Assembly: GCA_014380615.1 (NCBI GenBank)
Contig: JACMJM010000064.1
Location: 104,290-168,289 of the forward strand
Direction: 5' to 3'
From: Sphingobacteriaceae bacterium
GTDB taxonomy: Bacteria; Bacteroidota; Bacteroidia; Sphingobacteriales; Sphingobacteriaceae
Length of the DNA: 64,000 bases
The position numbers were made by a program, and so were the translations under genes. Below the pieces are notes generated by a model. That model was not told the origin of the DNA. It did no database searches and saw only the letters and a list, made by a program, of their open reading frames with translations. Below, one piece after another: positions 9,140 through 18,580 of the stretch. Position 1 is the first letter of the stretch, and each line of letters begins with the position of its first letter.

Positions 9140-10326
9140 TGAGAGATTTAAAACTTTATCTGGTCATCGCTTTCAGTCTGCTTGCGTTTTATATAATAGC
9201 TCAGTATAACCGCCCGCGACCCGTAAACTGGAAACCAACATTTGATAAAAAAGACAAAATTCCATTCGGAACCTATATTCTCTATAATCAGCTAAAAGAT
9301 ATCTTCCCGAACTCCCGTATCCGGCCTTTAAGGAGTGCGCCCTACGTTACACTTGAAGATCAAAAGGCTGCGCCGGGCAACTACTTACTTATTGCGCCTT
9401 ATGTTAAATTAGACGAATACGATTTTAAAGAACTATTTAAATACATGAAGACAGGTAACAATGTCTTTATTGCCTCATTTAACTTAAGTTCGTATTTAGA
9501 GGATAGTTTAAAGCTTAAGATAAATAGTGAAAGGAAGTTTGATTTAGACGCCGCTATCCCTGTAAATTTTGTAAATCCCTCTCTTGCCCCCTCAAAAAAA
9601 TATGTATTCGACAGAGGTATTGGCGAACAATATTTCAGCAGCTTTGATACTTCAAAGACGGTAATTTTAGGTGTAAACAAAACAGGGCACCCAAACTTTA
9701 TAAAATACAACTACGGAAAAGGTGCGTTATACTTATTGGCGAGCCCGATGTTCTTCACTAATTATAATTTATTAAAACCCGGCGGTGCGGATTATGCAGC
9801 AAAGGCACTTTCCTATCTTCCCGCAAAATCCGAAATAATATGGGACGAGTTCTCATCACTCGGGCCACCAGACGATGGAGAATCTCCGTTAAGGGTATTA
9901 CTTACTTTTACTCCCTTAAAGTGGGCCTATTTTATTTCCCTTTTCAGCCTGATAGCATTTGTATTATATGAAATAAAGCGCAGGCAACGCATCATACCGG
10001 TAATCGAACCTTTGCGAAACTCGTCTGCCGAGTTTGTCAGGGTAGTCGGACAAGTGTATTATCAGCAGAGGAATAATTCCAACATCGCCCATAAAAAAAT
10101 CTCTTATTTCCTTGAAGATATCCGTGCAAAATACAACCTCAAAACCCAGATATTAAATCAGGAGTTTGCCGGTCTGCTCGCCGCGAAATCAGGAGTGAGC
10201 AACCACTTAATCACCACCCTTTTAAACCAGGTATCGGAATTAAGGGAATCCAAAAAGGTAACCGACCTGCAACTTATCGCCTTAAATAACAACATCGAAC
10301 AATTTCATTATCAATCAAAGCAGTAA
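9139..10326 (+). CDS. DUF4350 domain protein
   Basis: A 395-residue protein anchored by an N-terminal helix (LYLVIAFSLLAFYIIAQY). A large extracytoplasmic region carries a DUF4350 domain (YILYNQLKDIFPNSRIRPL, then APYVKLDEYDFKELFKYMKTGNN). A second helix lies near residues 263-280, and a cytoplasmic tail follows. The extracytoplasmic part resembles a glutamine-amidotransferase-like fold used for binding, by family knowledge. The ATG at 9139 is chosen; an in-frame GTG lies immediately upstream at 9136. It abuts moxR with no spacer. Confidence 0.85.
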   Translation: MRDLKLYLVIAFSLLAFYIIAQYNRPRPVNWKPTFDKKDKIPFGTYILYNQLKDIFPNSRIRPLRSAPYVTLEDQKAAPGNYLLIAPYVKLDEYDFKELFKYMKTGNNVFIASFNLSSYLEDSLKLKINSERKFDLDAAIPVNFVNPSLAPSKKYVFDRGIGEQYFSSFDTSKTVILGVNKTGHPNFIKYNYGKGALYLLASPMFFTNYNLLKPGGADYAAKALSYLPAKSEIIWDEFSSLGPPDDGESPLRVLLTFTPLKWAYFISLFSLIAFVLYEIKRRQRIIPVIEPLRNSSAEFVRVVGQVYYQQRNNSNIAHKKISYFLEDIRAKYNLKTQILNQEFAGLLAAKSGVSNHLITTLLNQVSELRESKKVTDLQLIALNNNIEQFHYQSKQ

Positions 10327-11304
10327 ATGGAAGAAAATATTTTTGAAAACAGAACGGATTTAAGCCAGCTGAGTGAGGCGGTTGAAACTATAAGAGCATC
10401 GCTAAGCAAAATCATTATAGGCCAGCATGAGATGATTGACTTTCTCATCGCCGGAATATTGGCGGATGGCCATATCCTGATAGAGGGAGTGCCTGGTGTT
10501 GCCAAAACCCTTACAGCAAAATTGATTGCCAAATGCGTTAACGCAGATTTTTCCCGAATTCAGTTTACGCCAGATTTAATGCCCTCAGATGTATTAGGCA
10601 CATCAGTTTTTAATCCAAAAGACGCTTCTTTTGAGTTTAAAAAGGGACCGGTATTCGGAAACATCATTCTTATAGATGAAATTAACAGGGCTCCGGCCAA
10701 AACTCAGTCGGCATTATTTGAAGTAATGGAAGAACGCCAGATTACGATGGACGGAAAAACCTATAAAATGGATGAACCCTTTATGGTGCTGGCGACTCAG
10801 AATCCTATTGAGCAGGAAGGCACCTACCGCTTACCGGAAGCTCAATTGGATAGATTCTTGTTTAAAATTGAGGTGGGCTACCCAAGCCTTGAAGAAGAAA
10901 CTCAGATTCTTATACAGCAACATCAGCAAAAAACCGAGGAAAAAATTGAGGAGATTAAGCCTGTACTGAGCGTTAATCAAATAACGGAGTTGAGGCACAA
11001 GGTGCGGCACCTGTTTGTAAAACCAGAAATACTTCAATTTGCGGCACAGATAATCCACGATACACGCAGTAGCAAGTCGCTGTTTTTGGGGGCATCTCCC
11101 CGGGCATCCCTGGCACTGGTAAATAGCGCAAAAGCATTGGCGGCCATGAATGGGCGAGACTTTGTTACTCCGGATGACATTATTAAAGCAGTAAAACCTG
11201 TACTCCGGCATCGCATTATGCTTACCCCCGATAAAGAGATGGAAGGAGTGTCGCCGGATGAAGTTTTGAATCAGATTATTCATAAAATAGAAGTTCCCAG
11301 ATAA
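10327..11304 (+). CDS. MoxR family AAA+ ATPase
   Basis: A chaperone-like AAA+ ATPase thought to remodel or activate partner proteins that carry vWA-like domains. Walker A is GVPGVAKT (54-61) and Walker B IILIDEIN (113-120). Sensor 1 is represented by LATQNPIEQEGTY, and the C-terminal lid includes GASPRASLALVNSAKALA. The length (325 aa) is standard. It follows DUF4350 directly and precedes DUF58 by 16 bp. The MoxR-DUF58 pairing is the classic core of these clusters, so the DUF58 protein is the likely client. Annotated homologues are often called methanol dehydrogenase regulators, which does not apply here. Confidence 0.95.
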   Translation: MEENIFENRTDLSQLSEAVETIRASLSKIIIGQHEMIDFLIAGILADGHILIEGVPGVAKTLTAKLIAKCVNADFSRIQFTPDLMPSDVLGTSVFNPKDASFEFKKGPVFGNIILIDEINRAPAKTQSALFEVMEERQITMDGKTYKMDEPFMVLATQNPIEQEGTYRLPEAQLDRFLFKIEVGYPSLEEETQILIQQHQQKTEEKIEEIKPVLSVNQITELRHKVRHLFVKPEILQFAAQIIHDTRSSKSLFLGASPRASLALVNSAKALAAMNGRDFVTPDDIIKAVKPVLRHRIMLTPDKEMEGVSPDEVLNQIIHKIEVPR

Positions 11305-11320
11305 TAATAATTTCAAGCAT

Positions 11321-12667
11321 TTGAATAATCTCCATACAAAGTTCTACAAGAATCTCTTCCTTCTGAAACGCTTGTTCGCAGGTCTTGGATTTGTAGTATT
11401 GCTATTTTTATTTTCTTTCTTTTTTCCATGGCTGGGAGACATTCCCATGATATCTTTTGTATTGGTTATCGTATTATTTGCGGTAGACATCATACTTCTT
11501 TACAAAATTGAAGCGGGAATCTTTGCGAGGCGGAATTCATCAGAACGCCTGAGCAATAGTGATGAAAACAAAATATCTATTCACATTGAAAGCTTCTATT
11601 CTTTTCCTGTAAAAATCGGAATCATTGATGAAATCCCTTTTCAGTTTCAACGAAGAGATGTTTGGTTTAACAGTGCGTTAAGCTCTTACCAGAAAAAAAC
11701 AATAGAGTACTACCTGCGGCCGTTAAAGCGGGGCGAATACAGTTTCGGCGACATTCATCTGTATGTTCAATCGCCACTGGCACTAGTAAGCAGGCGCTTT
11801 ACTTTTGAACAAAGCCAGGTTTTGAAGGTTTACCCTTCATTCCTGCAGATGCGCAAATTCGAATTACTGGCCATTTCGAATCGGTTGCTGGAAGCTGGCA
11901 TTAAAAAAATCAGAAGACTGGGCCATAGTATGGAGTTCGATCGGATTAAAAATTATGTACCCGGCGATGACTATCGAACTGTTAACTGGAAAGCAAGTGC
12001 CCGACGCGGCGACTTAATGGTTAATTCGTATACCGATGAGAAATCGCAAAACGTTTATTGTGCAATTGATAAGTCGAGGGCAATGAAGATGCCTTTTGAC
12101 GGCCTCAGCTTATTAGATTATGCTATTAATGCTTCTCTGGCATTAACTAATATTGCAATGCTGAAAGACGATAAAGCAGGAATTATAACCGTTTCGGAAA
12201 AAATAGGAGCGGTTATTCCGGCCGACCGAAAGCCAGCGCAGTTGAATAAAATACTGGAGGTCCTTTACAAAGAAAAAACACGCTATCTGGAACTTAATAT
12301 GGAAGCACTCTACCTAACCGTAAGGCATTCTATAAAACAACGTAGCCTCATTGTGTTCTATACTAATTTTGAAAGCATGTCGGCACTTGAAAGACAATTA
12401 CCTTATCTAAAAAAGATAGCCAGATTTCACCTGCTACTTATCGTATTTTTCGAAAATACCGAATTAAAAAAGCTAAGTAGGGAACCAGCAATTGACGTTG
12501 AAGGAATTTATATCAAAACAATTGCGGAAAAGTTCGCTTTTGAAAAAAAACAAATTGTACTCGAACTTGCTCGTCATGGTATCCAATCTATTTTAACTTC
12601 TCCGCAAAACCTTACCGTTAACACTATCAACCGATATCTTGAAATTAAAGTAAGGCAGGTGATTTAA
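11321..12667 (+). CDS. DUF58 domain protein (vWA-like partner of MoxR)
   Basis: A 448-residue protein with two N-terminal membrane helices (about 12-60). A beta-rich segment comes next, then the DUF58 signature around residues 205-235 (SMEFDRIKNYVPGDDYRTVN followed by WKASARRGDLMVN). The C-terminal half resembles a vWA fold, as in CAIDKSRAM, a partial MIDAS-like DxS motif. The start codon is TTG at 11321; no ATG lies in frame upstream. It closes the operon and is nearly abutted by the convergent MscS gene, 1 bp away. Predicted to act at the membrane with the MoxR ATPase. Confidence 0.92.
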   Translation: MNNLHTKFYKNLFLLKRLFAGLGFVVLLFLFSFFFPWLGDIPMISFVLVIVLFAVDIILLYKIEAGIFARRNSSERLSNSDENKISIHIESFYSFPVKIGIIDEIPFQFQRRDVWFNSALSSYQKKTIEYYLRPLKRGEYSFGDIHLYVQSPLALVSRRFTFEQSQVLKVYPSFLQMRKFELLAISNRLLEAGIKKIRRLGHSMEFDRIKNYVPGDDYRTVNWKASARRGDLMVNSYTDEKSQNVYCAIDKSRAMKMPFDGLSLLDYAINASLALTNIAMLKDDKAGIITVSEKIGAVIPADRKPAQLNKILEVLYKEKTRYLELNMEALYLTVRHSIKQRSLIVFYTNFESMSALERQLPYLKKIARFHLLLIVFFENTELKKLSREPAIDVEGIYIKTIAEKFAFEKKQIVLELARHGIQSILTSPQNLTVNTINRYLEIKVRQVI

Positions 12668-12668
12668 C

Positions 12669-13493
12669 CTACATTCCTGGCAAGACTATCCCCGCCCTTT
12701 TTAGGTCATTAATAAGCTTCTCATGAAAATCCAATTTAGCATCGGTAAAACCATGCGGATTAACCCAAATGTTTACCGCCACTTTATATCCGTCTGCTTC
12801 TAAGGCCGAGATCCCGATTCGTGATTCGGGACTTTTTAAGATACTTTTTGAAGCTGTTATAACCTCCTCAATTATTGGCTTAACCGTATTAAAATCGGTA
12901 CCGTAATTTAATTTCAGTTCCATATCCAAACGCCGTTTCCCTTCGCGGCTGGTGTTTATAATGATTTCGTTTGAAAGCTTGCTGTTAGGGAAAATAACTG
13001 TTTTATTATCGAAAGTAGTTACAACAGTATAAAATACCTGTATTGAGTTAACCGTACCCTCCTGCCCTTGCGCGATAATATTATCTCCCACCCTGAAAGG
13101 CTTTAAAATAAGTATTAGTACACCGCTGGCGAAGTTTTGCAGCGTTCCTGACAATGCCAAACCTGCTGCCACACCAAAGGCACCGATTACAGTTGTAAAG
13201 ACGGTGAGTTGAATCCCAGCCGACTGCATGATCCCGATAATAAGAAGCACCTGAAGGGAAATGACAATAAGACTCTGGAGAAAGGGTTGCAATGAAGGGT
13301 CAAGATCTCGCTTCTGCATGCCTGCAATCAGCCATTTTTTTATAAGCTTAATAACCCATAAGCCAATAATAAGTACAACAAGGGCAATAATAGCTTTAAT
13401 GCCATTATTTATGACTATGTCAGTAAATGACTCTTCGCCAGTTTTGGCTTTTTCTGGAACTATAGCAAGGAGAATATATAAAAGAGAACTCAT
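12669..13493 (-). CDS. MscS-family mechanosensitive ion channel
   Basis: A 274-residue small-conductance channel that releases solutes on hypo-osmotic shock. Three membrane helices occupy about 25-125. The pore-lining TM3 is seen in the Gly/Ala-rich FGVAAGLALSGTLQNFASGV, followed by LKPFRVGDNI. The beta domain begins with GTVNSIQVFYTVVTTFDNK and IFPNSKL. The cytoplasmic C-terminal domain is short. It is monocistronic and convergent with the DUF58 operon. Confidence 0.93.
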   Translation of the reverse strand: MSSLLYILLAIVPEKAKTGEESFTDIVINNGIKAIIALVVLIIGLWVIKLIKKWLIAGMQKRDLDPSLQPFLQSLIVISLQVLLIIGIMQSAGIQLTVFTTVIGAFGVAAGLALSGTLQNFASGVLILILKPFRVGDNIIAQGQEGTVNSIQVFYTVVTTFDNKTVIFPNSKLSNEIIINTSREGKRRLDMELKLNYGTDFNTVKPIIEEVITASKSILKSPESRIGISALEADGYKVAVNIWVNPHGFTDAKLDFHEKLINDLKRAGIVLPGM

Positions 13494-13559
13494 TTGTACA
13501 AAGGTAACATCTGGAAAATACTTTCATAAATAGATTGCTACTTACTCGGGTATTAAACG

Positions 13560-13592
13560 AGAAGCCCCAAAGCGAATAGCTTCAGGGCTTCT
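13560..13592 (-). terminator. Hairpin after groL
   Basis: An 8-bp inverted repeat (AGAAGCCC and GGGCTTCT) around a 17-base loop lies 22 bp after the groL stop. The minus-strand tail after the stem is CGTTTAATA, not a strong T-run, so termination may be weak. Confidence 0.5.
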
Positions 13593-13614
13593 TATTATAT
13601 ATCGGAGTGAATTA

Positions 13615-15258
13615 TTACATCATTCCACCCATGCCGCCGCCCATTGGAGGCATACCACCGTGTCCACCTGCACCAGCCTCTTCAGGCTCGTCAGCAAGTA
13701 CACATTCAGTAGTTAATAGCATAGCTGCGATTGAAGCTGCGTTTTCTAATGCTACACGAGAAACTTTAGTAGGGTCGATAACACCGGCTCCGATTAAGTT
13801 TTCGTAAACATCTGTACGGGCATTGTATCCAAAATCAGCAGTTCCTTCTTTAACTTTTTGAACTACGATAGAACCTTCGATACCTGCGTTTTCGCAAATT
13901 TGACGAAGTGGCTCTTCGATAGCACGACGAATAATCTGGATACCAGTATTTTCGTCTTCGTTAGCGCCTTTTAAGTTTTCAAGAGCTGCGATAGCACGAA
14001 TGAAAGCAACACCACCACCGGCAACGATACCCTCTTCAACTGCTGCGCGAGTTGCATGTAAAGCATCATCAACACGGTCTTTCTTCTCTTTCATTTCCAC
14101 TTCAGAAGCAGCACCAATGTACAATACTGCAACACCACCAGAAAGTTTAGCTAAACGCTCTTGTAATTTTTCTTTATCGTAATCTGATGTAGTAGATTCG
14201 ATTTGAGTTTTTATAACAGATACTCTTGCTTTAATGTTCTCAGGATCACCCGCACCGTTAATTATAGTCGTGTTATCCTTATCTATTGTTATTTTTTCTG
14301 CTTGTCCTAAGAAAGACAGTTCCGCGTTTTCTAATTTGTAACCACTTTCTTCAGAAATTACTGTTCCACCAGTTAAAATTGCGATATCTTCAAGCATTGC
14401 TTTACGACGATCGCCAAAACCTGGAGCTTTAACAGCAGCAACTTTCAGAGAACCACGAATTTTATTAACAACTAAAGTAGCTAGAGCTTCACCATCTAAG
14501 TCTTCAGCAATAATTACTAAAGGCTTACCAGTTTGAACTTGTTTCTCAAGAATCGGAAGAAGTTCTTTCATTGAAGAAATCTTCTTATCGTAGATCAGGA
14601 TGTATGGATTTTCCAGCTCTACTTCCATTTTGTCAGCATTGGTAACAAAATATGGAGATAGGTATCCGCGGTCAAATTGCATACCTTCAACAGTTTTAAC
14701 TTCTGTTTCGGTACCTTTTGCTTCTTCAACCGTAATAACGCCCTGAGTACCCACTTTTTTCATGGCATCAGCAATCATTTCTCCGATAACATCATCGTTA
14801 TTTGCAGAAATAGAGGCAACTTGTTTTATTTTGCTAAAATCGTCGCCTACATCTTGCTTTTGAGCTTTCAAGCTTTCTACAACAACTCTTACAGCCTTAT
14901 CTATACCACGTTTCAAATCCATTGGATTTGCACCAGCAGCAACATTCTTGATACCCGAAGTAACAATAGCCTGAGCTAAAACAGTTGCGGTTGTAGTCCC
15001 GTCACCCGCAATATCCGCAGTTTTAGAAGCTACCTCTTTTACCATTTGCGCGCCCATATTTTCAATAGCGTCTTTCAATTCTATCTCTTTCGCTACTGTA
15101 ACACCATCTTTGGTGATAGCCGGAGAACCGAATTTTTTATCAATAATAACATGGCGACCTTTAGGGCCCAAAGTAACTTTAACCGCATTGGCTAAAATAT
15201 CAACCCCTCTTTTCAGGGCATCACGTGCTTCAACGTTATATTTAACTTGCTTTGACAT
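13615..15258 (-). CDS. groL: Chaperonin GroEL (Hsp60)
   Basis: The 547-residue large chaperonin subunit that folds client proteins in the cytoplasm with GroES. The sequence is canonical from [20 protein letters not shown], through [10 protein letters not shown] and the ATP-binding [11 protein letters not shown], to the Gly/Met-rich C-terminal tail ending GGGMGGMM. It lies 90 bp downstream of groES on the same strand. Codon choice and conservation suggest high expression. No CIRCE element was found nearby. Confidence 0.99.
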   Translation of the reverse strand: MSKQVKYNVEARDALKRGVDILANAVKVTLGPKGRHVIIDKKFGSPAITKDGVTVAKEIELKDAIENMGAQMVKEVASKTADIAGDGTTTATVLAQAIVTSGIKNVAAGANPMDLKRGIDKAVRVVVESLKAQKQDVGDDFSKIKQVASISANNDDVIGEMIADAMKKVGTQGVITVEEAKGTETEVKTVEGMQFDRGYLSPYFVTNADKMEVELENPYILIYDKKISSMKELLPILEKQVQTGKPLVIIAEDLDGEALATLVVNKIRGSLKVAAVKAPGFGDRRKAMLEDIAILTGGTVISEESGYKLENAELSFLGQAEKITIDKDNTTIINGAGDPENIKARVSVIKTQIESTTSDYDKEKLQERLAKLSGGVAVLYIGAASEVEMKEKKDRVDDALHATRAAVEEGIVAGGGVAFIRAIAALENLKGANEDENTGIQIIRRAIEEPLRQICENAGIEGSIVVQKVKEGTADFGYNARTDVYENLIGAGVIDPTKVSRVALENAASIAAMLLTTECVLADEPEEAGAGGHGGMPPMGGGMGGMM

Positions 15259-15348
15259 TTTTAATAAATTTAAATGTTAGAATTAACGAATAGAGTTATC
15301 AGTGAATTTTGTAATAAAGAATATCTGCATCAAAATTCAGCACTCTTT

Positions 15349-15642
15349 TTAGATAGTTGCAAAAATATCAGACTCACGCATGATAAGGTATTCTTTACCA
15401 TCAATAGTGATTTCTGTGCCAGCGTATTTACCGTACAAAACTTCATCACCTACTTTATACGCCATAGGGATCAGATTGCCTGTTTGTTCAGCATACTTAC
15501 CAGGGCCCACGGCCACTACTGTACCTTTTTGAGGCTTTTCTTGTGCTGTTTCCGGGATATAAATTCCAGAGGCAGTCATTGTTTCAGCAGGAGCAGCTTC
15601 TACAACCACCCGGTCTGCGCTAGGTTTAATATTTAATGCCAT
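15349..15642 (-). CDS. groES: Co-chaperonin GroES (Hsp10)
   Basis: The 97-residue lid of the GroEL chamber. The true start is the ATG at 15642, giving MALNIKPSADRVVVEAAPAE; longer readings upstream have no family support. The mobile loop (ETMTASGIYIPETAQEKPQ) and GTVVAVGPGKY, GDEVLYGKYAGTEI and the closing IMRESDIFA are all typical. It is the first gene of the groES-groL operon, with a possible -24/-12 promoter just upstream. Confidence 0.98.
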   Translation of the reverse strand: MALNIKPSADRVVVEAAPAETMTASGIYIPETAQEKPQKGTVVAVGPGKYAEQTGNLIPMAYKVGDEVLYGKYAGTEITIDGKEYLIMRESDIFATI

Positions 15643-15676
15643 AATTTTGATATTATTTGTTTCTGTTCCCTGTTGG

Positions 15677-15693
15677 TCACTTTTTGTGCCAAA
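15677..15693 (-). promoter_or_regulatory. Possible sigma-54-type -24/-12 element upstream of groES
   Basis: Read on the minus strand this is TTTGGCAC-AAAAA-GTGA. The -24 half (TGGCAC) is perfect, and the spacing from GG to the -12 dinucleotide is exactly 10 bases, but that dinucleotide is GA instead of GC. It lies 35 bp before the groES ATG, which would leave a leader of about 20 bases. A sigma-54 activator gene is encoded 3 kb away, but a link is inference only. Confidence 0.35.
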
Positions 15694-15800
15694 GCCCTGA
15701 AATCTGAAAAAATGATAGGTATTTGTCAAAATTACATTTATTCAAATAAGCTTAATCCAGATTTAACTTACTCAATGTCATGCTGTCAGTGAATGTCAGA

Positions 15801-15829
15801 AAACAAAAAAAGCTCCCCGAATAGGAAGC
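15801..15829 (-). terminator. Rho-independent terminator after secG
   Basis: On the minus strand, GCTTCC pairs with GGGAGC (one G-T pair) around TATTC, followed by a run of seven T. It lies 23 bp after the secG stop and ends the lptE-TPR-secG transcript before groES. Confidence 0.7.
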
Positions 15830-15851
15830 CTTCATATAGAGTTAAGCAAGA

Positions 15852-16184
15852 TTATTTCTTCGTAGTATCTCCTAAACCCGGCAATGGTGTTGGCGTCATT
15901 TGCGACGACCCGGCAGGTTTAGAAACCTCATTTTGCAATGCCTCGCTCGAGCTTACAGCCTCGCCCTGAGGTACAACATTTAAAAGCAGTATAATAACCA
16001 TTAATGATACGATTAACACCCATGTTCCTTTTTCAAGGAAATCGCCGGTGCGCTGTACACCCATTACATTATTAGATCCGGCAAAGCCAGATGACAGGCC
16101 GCCACCTTTTGGATTCTGAATTAATATAATCAGTGCCAGAAGGATACAAATAATAATCGCCAGAATAACAAGTGTAATAAACAT
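15852..16184 (-). CDS. secG: Preprotein translocase subunit SecG
   Basis: A small membrane subunit of the SecYEG translocon. Two transmembrane helices (about 2-22 and 52-71) flank the family loop IQNPKGGGLSSGFAGSNNVMGVQRTGDFLEKGTW. After the second helix is a Ser/Pro/Thr-rich tail of about 38 residues typical of Bacteroidota SecG. It lies 13 bp downstream of the acidic TPR gene and is likely co-transcribed with it and lptE. Confidence 0.96.
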   Translation of the reverse strand: MFITLVILAIIICILLALIILIQNPKGGGLSSGFAGSNNVMGVQRTGDFLEKGTWVLIVSLMVIILLLNVVPQGEAVSSSEALQNEVSKPAGSSQMTPTPLPGLGDTTKK

Positions 16185-16197
16185 GAGTATTTTATAA

Positions 16198-18033
16198 TTA
16201 ATTGAGCTTTTGTTCTATTTCCCGAATTTGGGTTGCAAAGTAAGTGCTTTTTTCCGGGAATTTCAAACTTAATTTTTGATAGATATCGATAGCCTTATGA
16301 TAGAGCATCTGATCGTTATATATTCTTGCAAGGGTTTCCGAAACAAGGTCAAGATTATCTTCCGAGCTTTTACGTGCCTTATTTTCTGTATCGAGCTTTA
16401 TAGCCTTAGGGGCACGAATTTGAGGATCTTCATTAATAAATTTCTCGATAAGCACATCTTCCCGCCGCTTGATACCAAAGTTTATAGGTTGTCCTATCTG
16501 ATTTTCAAAAACGTTTATCTCTGGCTGAATATGGAAGATATTCTCCATAATTTGCTGATCTAACTGACCAGTATTTTGTTTTTTTACTGGCTGAGGAGTG
16601 ATATACGATTTCGACGACGCATAGGGCTGATAGGTATCAGCATGCTCTTTTCGGGTTTTATCAAGCCACCATAAAAATGAAAACGGAAGTTTATCGTCGT
16701 TATATCTCGCAACTGTTTCTTTACCAGCCAACGAACTTTGACTTGTAGCGATTAAATGTGTTTCATCCTGGATTTCTTCATCCTTTTGCAAGGGATCAAT
16801 AACCGACTTATCGAATATAAAATAGTCTGTGGATGCTATGCTTCCAATAATTTCGTTCTGAGCTGGTGCTGTTTCTGCCACCTCTTCAGTTATTGCAGCC
16901 GCAGACAATCCCTGATCGGCCCGAGGCGTCAAATCATCAAATTCAAAATACTCCGAATCAGGAACTACAGTTTCGATAGTATTATCAAAATCATGTTGGC
17001 TGATGCCGGAAAAGCTTATTGGAGCCTCAACCTCAGTGGGTTTTACAGGCTCTTCGCTTTCCGCGGACTCGTCCAAAACTGGCTCTTCGACCGAGATTTC
17101 CTCGACGCTTGTATCTATATTTTCTAAAACAGGCTCGTTTAACAAATTATCCTCGACGGAAGTTTCTGGTTGCTCCTGATTTTCGGGTAAAATTTCTTCT
17201 GTATAAAGCGGTTCTTCAAACCCGGATTCCTCGAAAATCAGTTCAGTATCTTCTGTAGATTCAACCACATCCGACCATACTTCGGACTCTGAAGGCAAAT
17301 CAGAATCAGAAACGGTATCAGGAAATTCCGCTGCCTGAGACTCTGCTGTATCTGCTGTATCTTCGTCAGATTGCTCTTCCTCTAAAGTTTCAATGCTATT
17401 ATCCCCGGTAACAGGGGCCTCATAACTTTCATCAATAAGCTCAACGTTTGCTTCCTCCGGCTTTGGGTCACTTTCAGAATGTTCTTCAGATTGAAAATCT
17501 ATAGGCTCTTCTAATGCCTCATCGGGTTCATAAAGATCTTCGGGAGTTTCGATTGAAGCCAGATCTTGTTCGAAGGCACTATCCTGAATCTCTTCCTGTT
17601 GGCTATCCGGCAAAACATTCTCCTGAACAGGATTAACAGTTTCATCTTCCTCTAATTCAGGCTTAGCGGTTTCATCTTCAGCAACTTCGGTCCAGATGAT
17701 ATTCTCATTACGGCTCAGTTCCGCGGGCTGTTCATCAGCAGTCTCTTTAACAGATGGAAAAGATACCGGGTTCTCAAACTGATCAATATTGTTGATGATT
17801 TTGAAAAGCAGCGTTCTATCGGGCGTATAAAGCGCCGCTTTAGAAAGATAGTCTTCGAATTTTTCGGGTTTAAACTTTTTTAAGGCAAAAGCATAAGAGA
17901 TATGCAGGGGAAATGAGAAAGGATATAGTTCTACTAAATCCTCAAGCATAGCCATATCAAAGACTGTTAAAGTGGAAGGCTTAGATATCAACCTTGAAAA
18001 CTCGCGGGTATTTACAAAACTTAAATCTGCCAC
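16198..18033 (-). CDS. Acidic protein with C-terminal tetratricopeptide-like repeat
   Basis: A 611-residue cytoplasmic protein of unknown function. The N-terminal 100 residues are helical and ordered ([20 protein letters not shown]). Residues about 105-350 are very acidic and rich in Glu, Asp, Ser and Pro, probably disordered. The C-terminal 80 residues look like a TPR ([20 protein letters not shown] followed by [13 protein letters not shown]). Two short related blocks, EYFEFDD and DYFIFDK, lie between. The start is GTG at 18033. It sits between lptE and secG, an arrangement I recall as common in Sphingobacteriales, suggesting a role tied to envelope biogenesis; this is inference. Confidence 0.75.
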   Translation of the reverse strand: MADLSFVNTREFSRLISKPSTLTVFDMAMLEDLVELYPFSFPLHISYAFALKKFKPEKFEDYLSKAALYTPDRTLLFKIINNIDQFENPVSFPSVKETADEQPAELSRNENIIWTEVAEDETAKPELEEDETVNPVQENVLPDSQQEEIQDSAFEQDLASIETPEDLYEPDEALEEPIDFQSEEHSESDPKPEEANVELIDESYEAPVTGDNSIETLEEEQSDEDTADTAESQAAEFPDTVSDSDLPSESEVWSDVVESTEDTELIFEESGFEEPLYTEEILPENQEQPETSVEDNLLNEPVLENIDTSVEEISVEEPVLDESAESEEPVKPTEVEAPISFSGISQHDFDNTIETVVPDSEYFEFDDLTPRADQGLSAAAITEEVAETAPAQNEIIGSIASTDYFIFDKSVIDPLQKDEEIQDETHLIATSQSSLAGKETVARYNDDKLPFSFLWWLDKTRKEHADTYQPYASSKSYITPQPVKKQNTGQLDQQIMENIFHIQPEINVFENQIGQPINFGIKRREDVLIEKFINEDPQIRAPKAIKLDTENKARKSSEDNLDLVSETLARIYNDQMLYHKAIDIYQKLSLKFPEKSTYFATQIREIEQKLN

Positions 18034-18065
18034 TTCTTAATAAAAAGATGAAACTAACAAACGCT

Positions 18066-18578
18066 TTACCAATTTGCAAAAGCTTTATTGAAAATATCTT
18101 CAGTAAGTCTTTTAGTTACTATCGGAATAATTCTTGGCTCTTGTGTTTGAATGGAACCATTATCAAGAGAAAATTGTTCGAACTGAGTGAATGATTGTTC
18201 GAAACTAGACTCCGGATCTAAGGTACTGGTATATTTTACACTTACTGTTATACTTAAACGAACAAGGTTTGCTTTCTCCCCGGCTGTTACCGCTACGTTT
18301 GTTAAGCTGTAATCAGTTATTCTGCCTTCAAAAACAGCATCCGCATTATCACGGATAATATTTAACCTGCTTTGAGTCCTGATACGTGTTTTCAATTCTT
18401 CTGTAAATGCCTGACTAAGCGTGGGCACAACCATAGAGGCGGTGTTCTCAAAAAAATCTACCGCTACGGTTTTCATATTTGCGGGGATAGATGCCCCATT
18501 AAACTTGTAGACCCAGCACGACTGCACCGTCATCATTAAAAGAACCAGTAACAACAGTCTGTTCGAAGTATTCTTCAT
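18066..18578 (-). CDS. lptE: LptE-family LPS assembly lipoprotein
   Basis: A 170-residue outer-membrane lipoprotein that partners LptD in LPS delivery to the cell surface. The signal ends in the lipobox TVQSC (Cys21). The mature part starts WVYKFNGASIPANMKTVAVD, followed by the family's NTASMVVPTLSQAFTEELK and LNIIRDNADAVFEGRITDY. It follows the sigma-54 activator gene by 2 bp and precedes the acidic TPR gene. LptD is not in the window. Confidence 0.88.
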   Translation of the reverse strand: MKNTSNRLLLLVLLMMTVQSCWVYKFNGASIPANMKTVAVDFFENTASMVVPTLSQAFTEELKTRIRTQSRLNIIRDNADAVFEGRITDYSLTNVAVTAGEKANLVRLSITVSVKYTSTLDPESSFEQSFTQFEQFSLDNGSIQTQEPRIIPIVTKRLTEDIFNKAFANW

Positions 18579-18580
18579 TT

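Noticed and set aside
13607..14979. Plus-strand ORFs across groL
   Set aside because: Antisense to groL; their composition follows from its conserved codons.
15259..15348. CIRCE heat-shock operator around groES-groL
   Set aside because: A GCACTC fragment occurs between the genes but the inverted GAGTGC partner at the right spacing is missing.
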